From Zea mays (lineage: Eukaryota > Streptophyta > Magnoliopsida > Poales > Poaceae), in NCBI RefSeq assembly GCF_902167145.1, contig NW_023366860.1, positions 186,001-250,000 on the forward strand: DNA of 64,000 bases, given 5' to 3'. A program made the position numbers and the translations under genes. Every line of letters begins with the position of its first letter. Position 1 is the stretch's first letter. Under the pieces are notes generated by a model. That model ran no database searches, was not told the origin of the DNA, and saw nothing but the letters and a program-made list of their open reading frames with translations. Below are positions 12,301 through 24,296 of the stretch, in pieces.

Positions 12301-14304
12301 TTGCAAAAAACGAAGAAATGGTTTCGGTGGCAAAAACTGAGTTTGTATGCAGCCCGATACCCGTTTTCGGAATGGGTGAGGCGCGGCAACGGAATTGCGC
12401 GAAAACAACCCAAACTTGAGTTTTGGACCTAAAGTAGTGGAGTGGGCATGTTCGTTGCGAAAAACGAAGAAATGGTTCCGGTGGCAAAAACTCATGCTTT
12501 GTATGCACCCCGATACGCGTTTCCGGAATGGGTGACGTGCGACAACGAAATTGCGCGAAAACAACCCAAACTTGAGTTTTGGACCTAAAGTAGTGGAGTG
12601 GGCATGTTCGTTGCGAAAAACGAAGACATGGTTCCGGTGGCAAAAACTCGTGCTTTGTATGCACCCGATACCCGTTTTCGGAATGGGTGACGTGCTGCAA
12701 CGAAATTGCGCGAAATCAACCCAAACATGAGTTTTGGACCTAAATTAGTGGATTGGGCATGTTCGTTGCGAAAAACGAAGAAATGGTTCCGGTGGCAAAA
12801 ACTCGTGCTTTGTATCACCCCGATACCCGTTTTCGGAATAGGTGACGTGCCGCAATGAAATTGCGCGAAAACACCCCAAACATGAGTTTAGGACCTAAAG
12901 TAGTGGATTGGGCATGTTCTTTGCGAAAAATGAAGAAATGGTTCCGGTGGCAAAAACTCATGCTTTGTATGCACCCCGATACCCGTTTTCGGAAGGGGTG
13001 ACGTGCGGCAACGAAATTGTGCGAAACCACCCCAAACATGAGTTTTGGACCAAAAGTAGTGGATTGGGCATGTTCGTTGCGAAAATTGAAGAAACGGTTC
13101 CGGTGGCAAAAACTCGTGCTTTGTATGCACCCGATACCCGTTTCGGAATGGGTGACGTGCGGCAACGAAATTGCACGAAATCAACCCAAACATGAGTTTT
13201 GGACCTAAAGTAGTGGAGTGGGCATGTTCGTTGCGAAAAACGAAGAAATGGTTCCGGTGGCAAAAACTCGTGCTTTGTATGCACCCCGATACCCGTTTTC
13301 GGAATGGGTGACGTGCCGCAACGAAATTGCGCGAAAACACCCCAAACATGAGTTTAGGACCTAAAGTAGTGGATTGGGCATGTTCGTTGCAAAAAATGAA
13401 GAAATGGTTTCGGTGGCAAAAACTCATGCTTTATATGCGCCCCGATACCCGTTTTCGGAATGGGTGACGTGCGGCAACGAAATTGTGCGAAACGATCCCA
13501 AGCATGAGTTTTGGACCTAAAGTAGTGGATTGGGCATGTTCGTTGCGAAAAACGAAGAAATGGTTTCGGTGGCAAAAACTGAGTTTGTATGCACGTGATA
13601 CCCGTTTTCGGAATGGGTGACATGCGGCAACGAAATTGCGCGAAATCAACCCAAACATGAGTTTTGGACCTAAAGTAGTGGAGTGGGCATGTTCGTTGCG
13701 AAAAACGAAGAAATGGTTCCGGTGGCAAAAACTCATGCTTTGTATGCACCCGATACCCGTTTTCGGAATGGGTGACGTGCGGCAACGAAATTGCGCGAAA
13801 TCAACCCAAACATGAGTTTTGAACCTAAATTAGTGGATTGGGCATGTTCGTTGCGAAAAACGAAAAAATGGTTCCGGTGGCAAAAACTCGTGCTTTGTAT
13901 GCACCCCGATACCTGTTTTCGGAAGGGGTGACGTGCGACAACGAAATTGCGCGAAACCACCCCAAACATGAGTTTTGGACCTAAAGTAGTGGATTGGGCA
14001 TGTTCGTTGCAAAAAACGAAGAAATGGTTTCGGTGGCAAAAACTGAGTTTGTATGCACCCGATACCCGTTTTCGGAATGGGTGACGTGCGGCAACGGAAT
14101 TGCGCGAAAACAACCCAAACATGAGTTTTGGACCTAAAGTAGTGGAGTGGGCATGTTCGTTGCGAAAAACGAAGAAATGGTTCCGGTGGCAAAAACTCGT
14201 GCTTTGTATGCACCCTATACCCGTTTTCGGAATGGGTGACGTGCGGTAACGAAATTGCGCGAAATAAACCCAAACATGAGTTTTGGACCTAAATTAGTGG
14301 ATTG

Positions 14305-17100
14305 GGCATGTTCGTTGCGAAAAACGAAGAAATGGTTCCGGTGGCAAAAACTCGTGCTTTGTATGCACCCTGATACCCATTTTCGGAATGGGTGACGTGC
14401 GGCAACGAAATTGTGCGAAACGATCCCAAACATGAGTTTTGGACCTAAAGTAGTGGATTGGGCATGTTCGTTGCAAAAAACGAAGAAATGGTTTCGGTGG
14501 CAAAAACTGAGTTTGTATGCACCCGATACCCGTTTTCGGAATGGGTGACGTGCGGCAACGGAATTACGCGAAAACAACCCAAACATGAGTTTTGGACCTA
14601 AAGTAGTGGATTGGGCATGTTCGTTGCGAAAAACTAAGAAATGGTTCCGGTGACAAAAACTCGTGCTTTGTATGCACCCTGATACCCATTTTCGGAATGG
14701 GTGACGTGCGGCAACGAAATTGTGCGAAACGATCCCAAACATGAGTTTTGGACCTAAAGTAGTGGAGTGGGCATGTTCGTTGCGAAAAACGAAGAAATGG
14801 TTCCGGTGGCAAAAACTCATGCTTTGTATGCACCCCGATACCCGTTTCCGGAATGGGTGACGTGCGACAACGGAATTGCGCGAAAACAACCCAAACTTGA
14901 GTTTTGGACCTAAAGTAGTGGAGTGGGCATGTTCGTTGCGATAAACGAAGACATGGTTCCGGTGGCAAAAACTCGTGCTTTGTATGCACCCGATACCCGT
15001 TTTCGGAATGGGTGACGTGCTGCAACGAAATTGCGCGAAATCAACCCAAACATGAGTTTTGGACCTAAATTAGTGGATTGGGCATGTTCGTTGCGAAAAA
15101 CGAAGAAATGGTTCCGATGGCAAAAACTCGTGCTTTGTATGCACCCCGATACCCGTTTTCGGAATGGGTGACGTGCCGCAATGAAATTGCGCGAAAACAC
15201 CCCAAACATGAGTTTAGGACCTAAAGTAGTGGATTGGGCATGTTCTTTGCGAAAAATGAAGAAATGGTTCCGGTGGCAAAAACTCATGCTTTGTATGCAC
15301 CCCGATACCCGTGTTCGGAAGGGGTGACGTGCGGCAACGAAATTGTGCGAAACCACCCCAAACATGAGTTTTGGACCAAAAGTAGTGGATTGGGCATGTT
15401 CGTTGCGAAAATCGAAGAAACGGTTCCGGTGGCAAAAACTCGTGCTTTGTATGCACCCGATACCCGTTTCGGAATGGGTGACGTGCGGCAACGAAATTGC
15501 ACGAAATCAACCCAAACATGAGTTTTGGACCTAAAGTAGTGGAGTGGGCATGTTCGTTGCGAAAAACGAAGAAATGGTTCCGGTGGCAAAAACTCGTGCT
15601 TTGTATGCACCCCGATACCCGTTTTCGGAATGGGTGACGTGCCGCAACGAAATTGCGCGAAAACACCCCAAACATGAGTTTAGGACCTAAAGTAGTGGAT
15701 TGGGCATGTTCGTTGCAAAAAATGAAGAAATGGTTTCGGTGGCAAAAACTCATGCTTTATATGCACCCCGATACCCGTTTTCGGAATGGGTGACGTGCGG
15801 CAACGAAATTGTGCGAAACGATCCCAAGCATGAGTTTTGGACCTAAAGTAGTGGATTGGGCATGTTCGTTGCGAAAAACGAAGAAATGGTTTCGGTGGCA
15901 AAAACTGAGTTTGTATGCACGTGATATCCGTTTTCGGAATGGGTGACATGCGGCAACGAAATTGCGCGAAATCAACCCAAACATGAGTTTTGGACCTAAA
16001 GTAGTGGAGTGGGCATGTTCGTTGCGAAAAACGAAGAAATGGTTCCGGTGGCAAAAACTCATGCTTTGTATGCACCCGATACCCGTTTTCGGAATGGGTG
16101 ACGTGCGGCAACGAAATTGCGCGAAATCAACCCAAACATGAGTTTTGAACCTAAATTAGTGGATTGGGCATGTTCGTTGCGAAAAACGAAAAAATGGTTC
16201 CGGTGGCAAAAACTCGTGCTTTGTATGCACCCCGATACCTGTTTTCGGAAGGGGTGACGTGCGACAACGAAATTGCGCGAAACCACCCCAGACATGAGTT
16301 TTGGACCTAAAGTAGTGGATTGGGCATGTTCGTTGCGAAAATCGAAGAAACGGTTCCGGTGGCAAAAACTCGTGCTTTGTATGCACCCGATACCCGTTTT
16401 CGGAATGGGTGACGTGCGGCAACGAAATTGCGCGAAATCAACCCAAACATGAGTTTTGGACCTAAAGTAGTGGAGTGGGCATGTTCATTGCGAAAAATGA
16501 AGAAATGGTTCCGGTGACAAAAACTCGTGTTTTGTATGCACCCCGATACCCGTTTTCGGAATGGGTGACGTGCCGCAACGAAATTGCGCGAAAACACCCC
16601 AAACATGAGTTTAGGACATAAAGTAGTGGATTGGGCATGTTCGTTACGAAAAATGAATAAATGGTTCCGGTGGCAAAAACTCATTCTTTGTATGCACCCC
16701 GATACCCGTTTTCGGAAGGGGTGACGTGCGGCAACGAAATTGCGCGAAACCACCCCAAACATGAGTTTTGGACCAAAAGTAGTGGATTGGGCATGTTCGT
16801 TGCGAAAATCGAAGAAACGGTTCCGGTGGCAAAAACTCGTGCTTTGTATGCACCCCGATAACCATTTTCGGAATGGGTGACGTGCGGCAACGAAATTGTG
16901 CGAAACGATCCCAAACATGAGTTTTGGACCTAAAGTAGTGGATTGGGCATGTTCGTTGCAAAAAACGAAGAAATGGTTTCGGTGGCAAAAACTGAGTTTG
17001 TATGCACCCGATACCCGTTTTCGGAATGGGTGACGTGCGGCAACGGAATTGCGCGAAAACAACCCAAACATGAGTTTTGGACCTAAAGTAGTGGAGTGGG
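14305..17100 (+). repeat. CentC 18-monomer unit, first copy (about 2,794 bp)
   Basis: Repeated directly downstream at an offset of 2,794 bp. Diagnostic variants (GCGATAAACG aside, which is private to the first copy at 14,938) include GTGTTCGGAAGGGG, ATATGCGCCCC or ATATGCACCCC, and CACCCCAGACATGAG. Boundaries are good to about 50 bp. Confidence 0.75.
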
Positions 17101-19895
17101 CATGTTCGTTGCGAAAAACGAAGAAATGGTTCCGGTGGCAAAAACTCGTGCTTTGTATGCACCCTGATACCCATTTTCGGAATGGGTGACGTGCGGCAAC
17201 GAAATTGTGCGAAACGATCCCAAACATGAGTTTTGGACCTAAAGTAGTGGATTGGGCATGTTCGTTGCAAAAAACGAAGAAATGGTTTCGGTGGCAAAAA
17301 CTGAGTTTGTATGCACCCGATACCCGTTTTCGGAATGGGTGACGTGCGGCAACGGAATTACGCGAAAACAACCCAAACATGAGTTTTGGACCTAAAGTAG
17401 TGGATTGGGCATGTTCGTTGCGAAAAACTAAGAAATGGTTCCGGTGACAAAAACTCGTGCTTTGTATGCACCCTGATACCCATTTTCGGAATGGGTGACG
17501 TGCGGCAACGAAATTGTGCGAAACGATCCCAAACATGAGTTTTGGACCTAAAGTAGTGGAGTGGGCATGTTCGTTGCGAAAAACGAAGAAATGGTTCCGG
17601 TGGCAAAAACTCATGCTTTGTATGCACCCCGATACCCGTTTCCGGAATGGGTGACGTGCGACAACGGAATTGCGCGAAAACAACCCAAACTTGAGTTTTG
17701 GACCTAAAGTAGTGGAGTGGGCATGTTCGTTGCGAAAAACGAAGACATGGTTCCGGTGGCAAAAACTCGTGCTTTGTATGCACCCGATACCCGTTTTCGG
17801 AATGGGTGACGTGCTGCAACGAAATTGCGCGAAATCAACCCAAACATGAGTTTTGGACCTAAATTAGTGGATTGGGCATGTTCGTTGCGAAAAACGAAGA
17901 AATGGTTCCGATGGCAAAAACTCGTGCTTTGTATGCACCCCGATACCCGTTTTCGGAATGGGTGACGTGCCGCAATGAAATTGCGCGAAAACACCCCAAA
18001 CATGAGTTTAGGACCTAAAGTAGTGGATTGGGCATGTTCTTTGCGAAAAATGAAGAAATGGTTCCGGTGGCAAAAACTCATGCTTTGTATGCACCCCGAT
18101 ACCCGTGTTCGGAAGGGGTGACGTGCGGCAACGAAATTGTGCGAAACCACCCCAAACATGAGTTTTGGACCAAAAGTAGTGGATTGGGCATGTTCGTTGC
18201 GAAAATCGAAGAAACGGTTCCGGTGGCAAAAACTCGTGCTTTGTATGCACCCGATACCCGTTTCGGAATGGGTGACGTGCGGCAACGAAATTGCACGAAA
18301 TCAACCCAAACATGAGTTTTGGACCTAAAGTAGTGGAGTGGGCATGTTCGTTGCGAAAAACGAAGAAATGGTTCCGGTGGCAAAAACTCGTGCTTTGTAT
18401 GCACCCCGATACCCGTTTTCGGAATGGGTGACGTGCCGCAACGAAATTGCGCGAAAACACCCCAAACATGAGTTTAGGACCTAAAGTAGTGGATTGGGCA
18501 TGTTCGTTGCAAAAAATGAAGAAATGGTTTCGGTGGCAAAAACTCATGCTTTATATGCGCCCCGATACCCGTTTTCGGAATGGGTGACGTGCGGCAACGA
18601 AATTGTGCGAAACGATCCCAAGCATGAGTTTTGGACCTAAAGTAGTGGATTGGGCATGTTCGTTGCGAAAAACGAAGAAATGGTTTCGGTGGCAAAAACT
18701 GAGTTTGTATGCACGTGATATCCGTTTTCGGAATGGGTGACATGCGGCAACGAAATTGCGCGAAATCAACCCAAACATGAGTTTTGGACCTAAAGTAGTG
18801 GAGTGGGCATGTTCGTTGCGAAAAACGAAGAAATGGTTCCGGTGGCAAAAACTCATGCTTTGTATGCACCCGATACCCGTTTTCGGAATGGGTGACGTGC
18901 GGCAACGAAATTGCGCGAAATCAACCCAAACATGAGTTTTGAACCTAAATTAGTGGATTGGGCATGTTCGTTGCGAAAAACGAAAAAATGGTTCCGGTGG
19001 CAAAAACTCGTGCTTTGTATGCACCCCGATACCTGTTTTCGGAAGGGGTGACGTGCGACAACGAAATTGCGCGAAACCACCCCAGACATGAGTTTTGGAC
19101 CTAAAGTAGTGGATTGGGCATGTTCGTTGCGAAAATCGAAGAAACGGTTCCGGTGGCAAAAACTCGTGCTTTGTATGCACCCGATACCCGTTTTCGGAAT
19201 GGGTGACGTGCGGCAACGAAATTGCGCGAAATCAACCCAAACATGAGTTTTGGACCTAAAGTAGTGGAGTGGGCATGTTCATTGCGAAAAATGAAGAAAT
19301 GGTTCCGGTGACAAAAACTCGTGTTTTGTCTGCACCCCGATACCCGTTTTCGGAATGGGTGACGTGCCGCAACGAAATTGCGTGAAAACACCCCAAACAT
19401 GAGTTTAGGACATAAAGTAGTGGATTGGGCATGTTCGTTACGAAAAATGAATAAATGGTTCCGGTGGCAAAAACTCATTCTTTGTATGCACCCCGATACC
19501 CGTTTTCGGAAGGGGTGACGTGCGGCAACGAAATTGCGCGAAACCACCCCAAACATGAGTTTTGGACCAAAAGTAGTGGATTGGGCATGTTCGTTGCGAA
19601 AATCGAAGAAACAGTTCCGGTGGCAAAAACTCGTGCTTTGTATGCTTCCCGATAACCATTTTCGGAATGGGTGACGTGCGGCAACGAAATTGTGCGAAAC
19701 GATCCCAAACATGAGTTTTGGACCTAAAGTAGTGGATTGGGCATGTTCGTTGCAAAAAACGAAGAAATGGTTTCGGTGGCAAAAACTGAGTTTGTATGCA
19801 CCCGATACCCGTTTTCGGAATGGGTGACGTGCGGCAACGGAATTGCGCGAAAACAACCCAAACATGAGTTTTGGACCTAAAGTAGTGGAGTGGGC
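17101..19895 (+). repeat. CentC 18-monomer unit, second copy (about 2,794 bp)
   Basis: Second direct copy of the preceding unit. Block B has only one copy of this unit, so this duplication either followed the A/B duplication or was lost from B. Differences from the first copy are sparse, for example TTTTGTCTGCACC and TATGCTTCCCG in this copy only. Confidence 0.75.
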
Positions 19896-22361
19896 ATGTT
19901 CGTTGCGAAAAACGAAGAAATGGTTCCGGTGGCAAAAACTCGTGCTTTGTATGCACCCGATACCCGTTTTCGGAATGGGTGACGTGCAGCAACAAAATTG
20001 CGCGAAATCAACCCAAACATGAGTTTTGCACCTAAATTAGTGGATTGGGCATGTTCGTTGCGAAAAACGAAGAAATGGTTCCGGTGGCAAAAACTCGTGC
20101 TTTGTATGCACCCCGATACCCGTTTTCGGAATGGGTGACGCGCGGCAACGGAATTGTGCGAAAACAACCCAAACTTGAGTTTTGGACCTAAAGTAGTGGA
20201 GTGGGCATGTTCGTTGCGAAAAACGAAGAAATGGTTCTGGTGGCAAAAACTCGTGCTTTGTATGCACCCGATACCCGTTTTCGGAATGGGTGACGTGCTG
20301 CAACGAAATTGCGCGAAATCAACCCAAACATGAGTTTTGGACCTAAATTAGTGGATTGGGCATGTTCGTTGCGAAAAACGAAGAAATGGTTCCGTTGGCA
20401 AAAACTCGTGCTTTGTATGCACCCCGATACCCGTTTTCGGAATGGGTGACGTGCCACAACGAAATTGCGCGAAAACACCCCAAACATGAGTTTAGGACCT
20501 AAAGTAGTGGATTGGGCATGTTCTTTGCGAAAAATGAAGAAATGGTTCCGGTGGCAAAAACTCATGCTTTGTATGCACCCCGATACCCGTTTTCGGAAGG
20601 GGTGACGTGCGGCAACGAAATTGCGCGAAACCACCCCAAACATGAGTTTTGGACCAAAAGTAGTGGATTGGGCATGTTCGTTGCGAAAATCGAAGAAACG
20701 GTTCCGGTGGCAAAAACTCGTGCTTTGTATGCACCCCGATACCCATTTTCGGAATGGATGACGTGCGGCAACGAAATTGTGCGAAACGATCCCAAACATG
20801 AGTTTTGGACCTAAAGTAGTGGATTGGGCATGTTCGTTGCAAAAAACGAAGAAATGGTTTCGGTGGCAAAAACTGAGTTTGTATGCACCCGATACCCGTT
20901 TTCGGAATGGGTGACGTGCGGCAACGGAATTGCGCGAAAACAACCCAAACATGAGTTTTGGACCTAAAGTAGTGGAGTGGGCATGTTCGTTGCGAAAAAC
21001 GAAGAAATGGTTCCGGTGGCAAAAACTCGTGCTTTGTATGCACCCGATACCCGTTTTCGGAATGGGTGACGTGCGGCAACGAAATTGCGCGAAATCAACC
21101 CAAACATGAGTTTTGGACCTAAATTAGTGGATTGGGCATGTTCGTTGCGAAAAACGAAGAAATGGTTCCGGTGGCAAAAACTCGTGCTTTGTATGCACGC
21201 CGATACCCGTTTTCGGAATGGGTGACGCGCGACAACGGAATTATGCGAAAACAACCCAAACTTGAGTTTTGGACCTAAAGTAGTGGAGTGGGCATGTTCG
21301 TTGCGAAAAACGAAGAAATGGTTCCGGTGGCAAAAACTCGTGCTTTGTATGCACCCGATACCCGTTTTCGGAATGGGTGACGTGCTACAACGAAATTGCG
21401 CGAAATCAACCCAAACATGAGTTTTGGACCTAAATTAGTGGATTGGGCATGTTCGTTGCGAAAAACGAAGAAATGGTTCCGGTGGCAAAAACTCGTGCTT
21501 TGTATGCACCCCGATACCCGTTTTCGGAATGGGTGACGTGCCACAACGAAATTGCGCGAAAACACCCCAAACATGAGTTTAGGACCTAAAGTAGTGGATT
21601 GGGCATGTTCTTTGCGAAAAATGAAGAAATGGTTCCGGTGGCAAAAACTCATGCTTTGTATGCACCCCGATACCCGTTTTCGGAAGGGGTGACGTGCGGC
21701 AACGAAATTGCGCGAAACCACCCCAAACATGAGTTTTGGACCAAAAGTAGTGGATTGGGCATGTTCGTTGCGAAAATCGAAGAAACGGTTCCGGTGGCAA
21801 AAACTCGTGCTTTGTATGCACCCCGATACCCATTTTAGGAATGGGTGACGTGCGGCAACGAAATTGTGCGAAACGATCCCAAACATGAGTTTTGGACCTA
21901 AAGTAGTGGATTGGGCATGTTCGTTGCAAAAAACGAAGAAATGGTTTCGGTGGCAAAAACTGAGTTTGTATGCACCCGATACCCGTTTTCGGAATGGGTG
22001 ACGTGCGGCAACGGAATTGCGCGAAAACAACCCAAACATGAGTTTTGGACCTAAAGTAGTGGAGTGGGCATGTTCGTTGCGAAAAACGAAGAAATGGTTC
22101 CAGTGGCAAAAACTCGTGCTTTGTATGCACCCGATACCCGTTTTCGGAATGGGTGATGTGCGGCAACGAAATTGCGCGAAATCAACCCAAACATGAGTTT
22201 TGGACCTAAATTAGTGGATTGGGCATGTTCGTTGCGAAAAACGAAGAAATGGTTCCGGTGGCAAAAACTCGTGCTTTGTATGCACCCCGATACCCGTTTT
22301 CGGAATGGGTGACGTGCGACAACGGAATTGCGCGAAAACAACCCAAACTTGAGTTTTGGAC
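19101..22361 (+). repeat. Three successive CentC 7-monomer units in block A
   Basis: The same ordered set of monomer variants repeats three times at 1,087 bp steps (reference points 19101, 20188, 21275). Each contains one ACTGAGTTTG monomer (about 19,786, 20,872 and 21,959), one GGACCAAAAGTAG monomer and one GTTTAGGAC monomer. Mirrored in block B at 29805-33065. Confidence 0.8.
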
Positions 22362-24296
22362 CTAAAGTAGTGGAGTGGGCATGTTCGTTGCGAAAAACGA
22401 AGAAATGGTTCCGGTGGCAAAAACTCGTGCTTTGTATGCACCCGATACCCGTTTTCGGAATGGGTGACGTGCTGCAACGAAATTGCGCGAAATCAACCCA
22501 AACATGAGTTTTGGACCTAAATTAGTGGATTGGGCATGTTCGTTGCGAAAAACGAAGAAATGGTTCCGGTGGCAAAAACTCGTGCTTTGCACCCTGATAC
22601 CCGTTTTCGGAATGGGTGACGTGCCGCAACGAAATTGAGCGAAAACACCCCAAACATGAGTTTAGGACCTAAAGTAGTGGATTGGGCATGTTCGTTGCGA
22701 AAAATGAAGAAATGGTTCCGGTGGCAAAAACTCATGCTTTGTATGCACCCCGATACCCGTTTTCGGAAGGGGTGACGTGCGGCAACGAAATTGCGCGAAA
22801 CCACCCCAAACATGAGTTTTGGACCTAAAGTAGTGGATTGGGCATGTTCGTTGCGAAAATCGAAGAAACGGTTCCGGTGGCAAAAACTCGTGCTTTGTAT
22901 GCAGCCCGATACCCGTTTTCGGAATGGGTGACGTGCGGCAACGAAATTGTGCGAATTGATCCCAAACTTGAGTTTTGGACCTAAAGTAGTGGATTGGGCA
23001 TGTTCGTTATAAAAAACGAAGAAATGGTTTCGGTGGCAAAAACTGAGTTTGTATGCACCCGATACCCGTTTTCGGAATGGGTGACGTGCGGCAACGGAAT
23101 TGCGCGAAAACAACCCAAACATGAGTTTTGGACCTAAAGTAGTGGAGTGGGCATGTTCGTTGCGAAAAACAAAGAAATGGTCCCGGTGGCAAAAACTCGT
23201 GCTTTGTATGCACCCTATACCCGCTTTCGGAATGGGTGAGGTGCGGCAACGAAATTGCGCGAAATAAACCCAAACATGAGTTTTGGACCTAAATTAGTGG
23301 ATTGGACATGTTTGTTGCGAAAAACGAAGAAATGGTTCCGGTGGCAAAAACCCGTGCTTTGTATGCACCCCGATACCCGTTTTCGGAATGCGTGACGTGC
23401 GGCAACGAAATTGCGCGAAAGCACCCCAAACATGAGTTTAGGACCTAAACTAGTGGATTGGGCATGTTCGTTGCGAAAAATGAAGAAATGGTTCCGGTGG
23501 CAAAAACTCGTGTTTTGTATGCACCCGATACCCGTTTTCGGAATTAGTGACGTGCGGCAACGAAGTTGTGCGAAATCAACCCAAACATGAGTTTTGGACC
23601 TAAAGTAGTGGATTGGGCATGTTCGTTGCCAAAAACGAAGAAATGGTTCCGGTGGCAAAAACTCGTGCTTTGTATGCACCCGATACCCGTTTTTGGAATG
23701 GGTGACGTGCGGCAACGAAATTGCGCGAAATCAACCCAAACATGAGTTTTGGACCTAAATTAGTGGATTGGGCATGTTCGTTGCGAAAAACGAAGAAATG
23801 GTTCCGGTGGCAAAAACTCGTGCTTTGTATGCACCCCGATACCCGTTTTCAGAATAGGTGACGTGCGGCAACGAAATTGCGCGAAAACAACCCAAACTTG
23901 AGTTTTGGACCTAAAGTAGTGGAGTGGGCATGTTCGTTGCGAAAAATGAAGAAATGGTTCCGGTGGCAAAAACTCGTGCTTTGTATGCACCCGATACCCG
24001 TTTTTGGAATGGGTGACGTGCTGCAACGAAATTGCGCGAAATCAACCCAAACATGAGTTTTGGACCTAACATATGATTGGGCATGTTCGTTGCGAAAAAC
24101 GAAGAAATGGTTCTGGTGGCAAAAACCCGTGCTTTGTATGCACCGATACCCGTTTTCGGAATGGGTGACGTGCGGCAACGAAATTGCGCGAAATCAACCC
24201 AAACATGAGTTTTGGACCTAAATTAGTGGATTGGGCATGTTCGTTGCGAAAAACGAAGAAATGGTTCCGGTGGCAAAAACTCGTGCTTTGTATGCA

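Larger units (their letters stand above)
10797..24296 (+). repeat. CentC segmental duplication, block A (about 13.5 kb)
   Basis: Matches block B (24297-35000) monomer for monomer. Rare variants such as GACGTGTGGCAACGG, TTCATTGAGAAAAACG and GTCGTAATGGG-like changes recur at an offset of 13,497-13,498 bp in the left part and 10,704 bp in the right part. The change of offset comes from an extra 2,794 bp duplication in block A. The left breakpoint lies within TTTGTATGCACCCGATACC at about 10,795-10,830. Confidence 0.85.
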
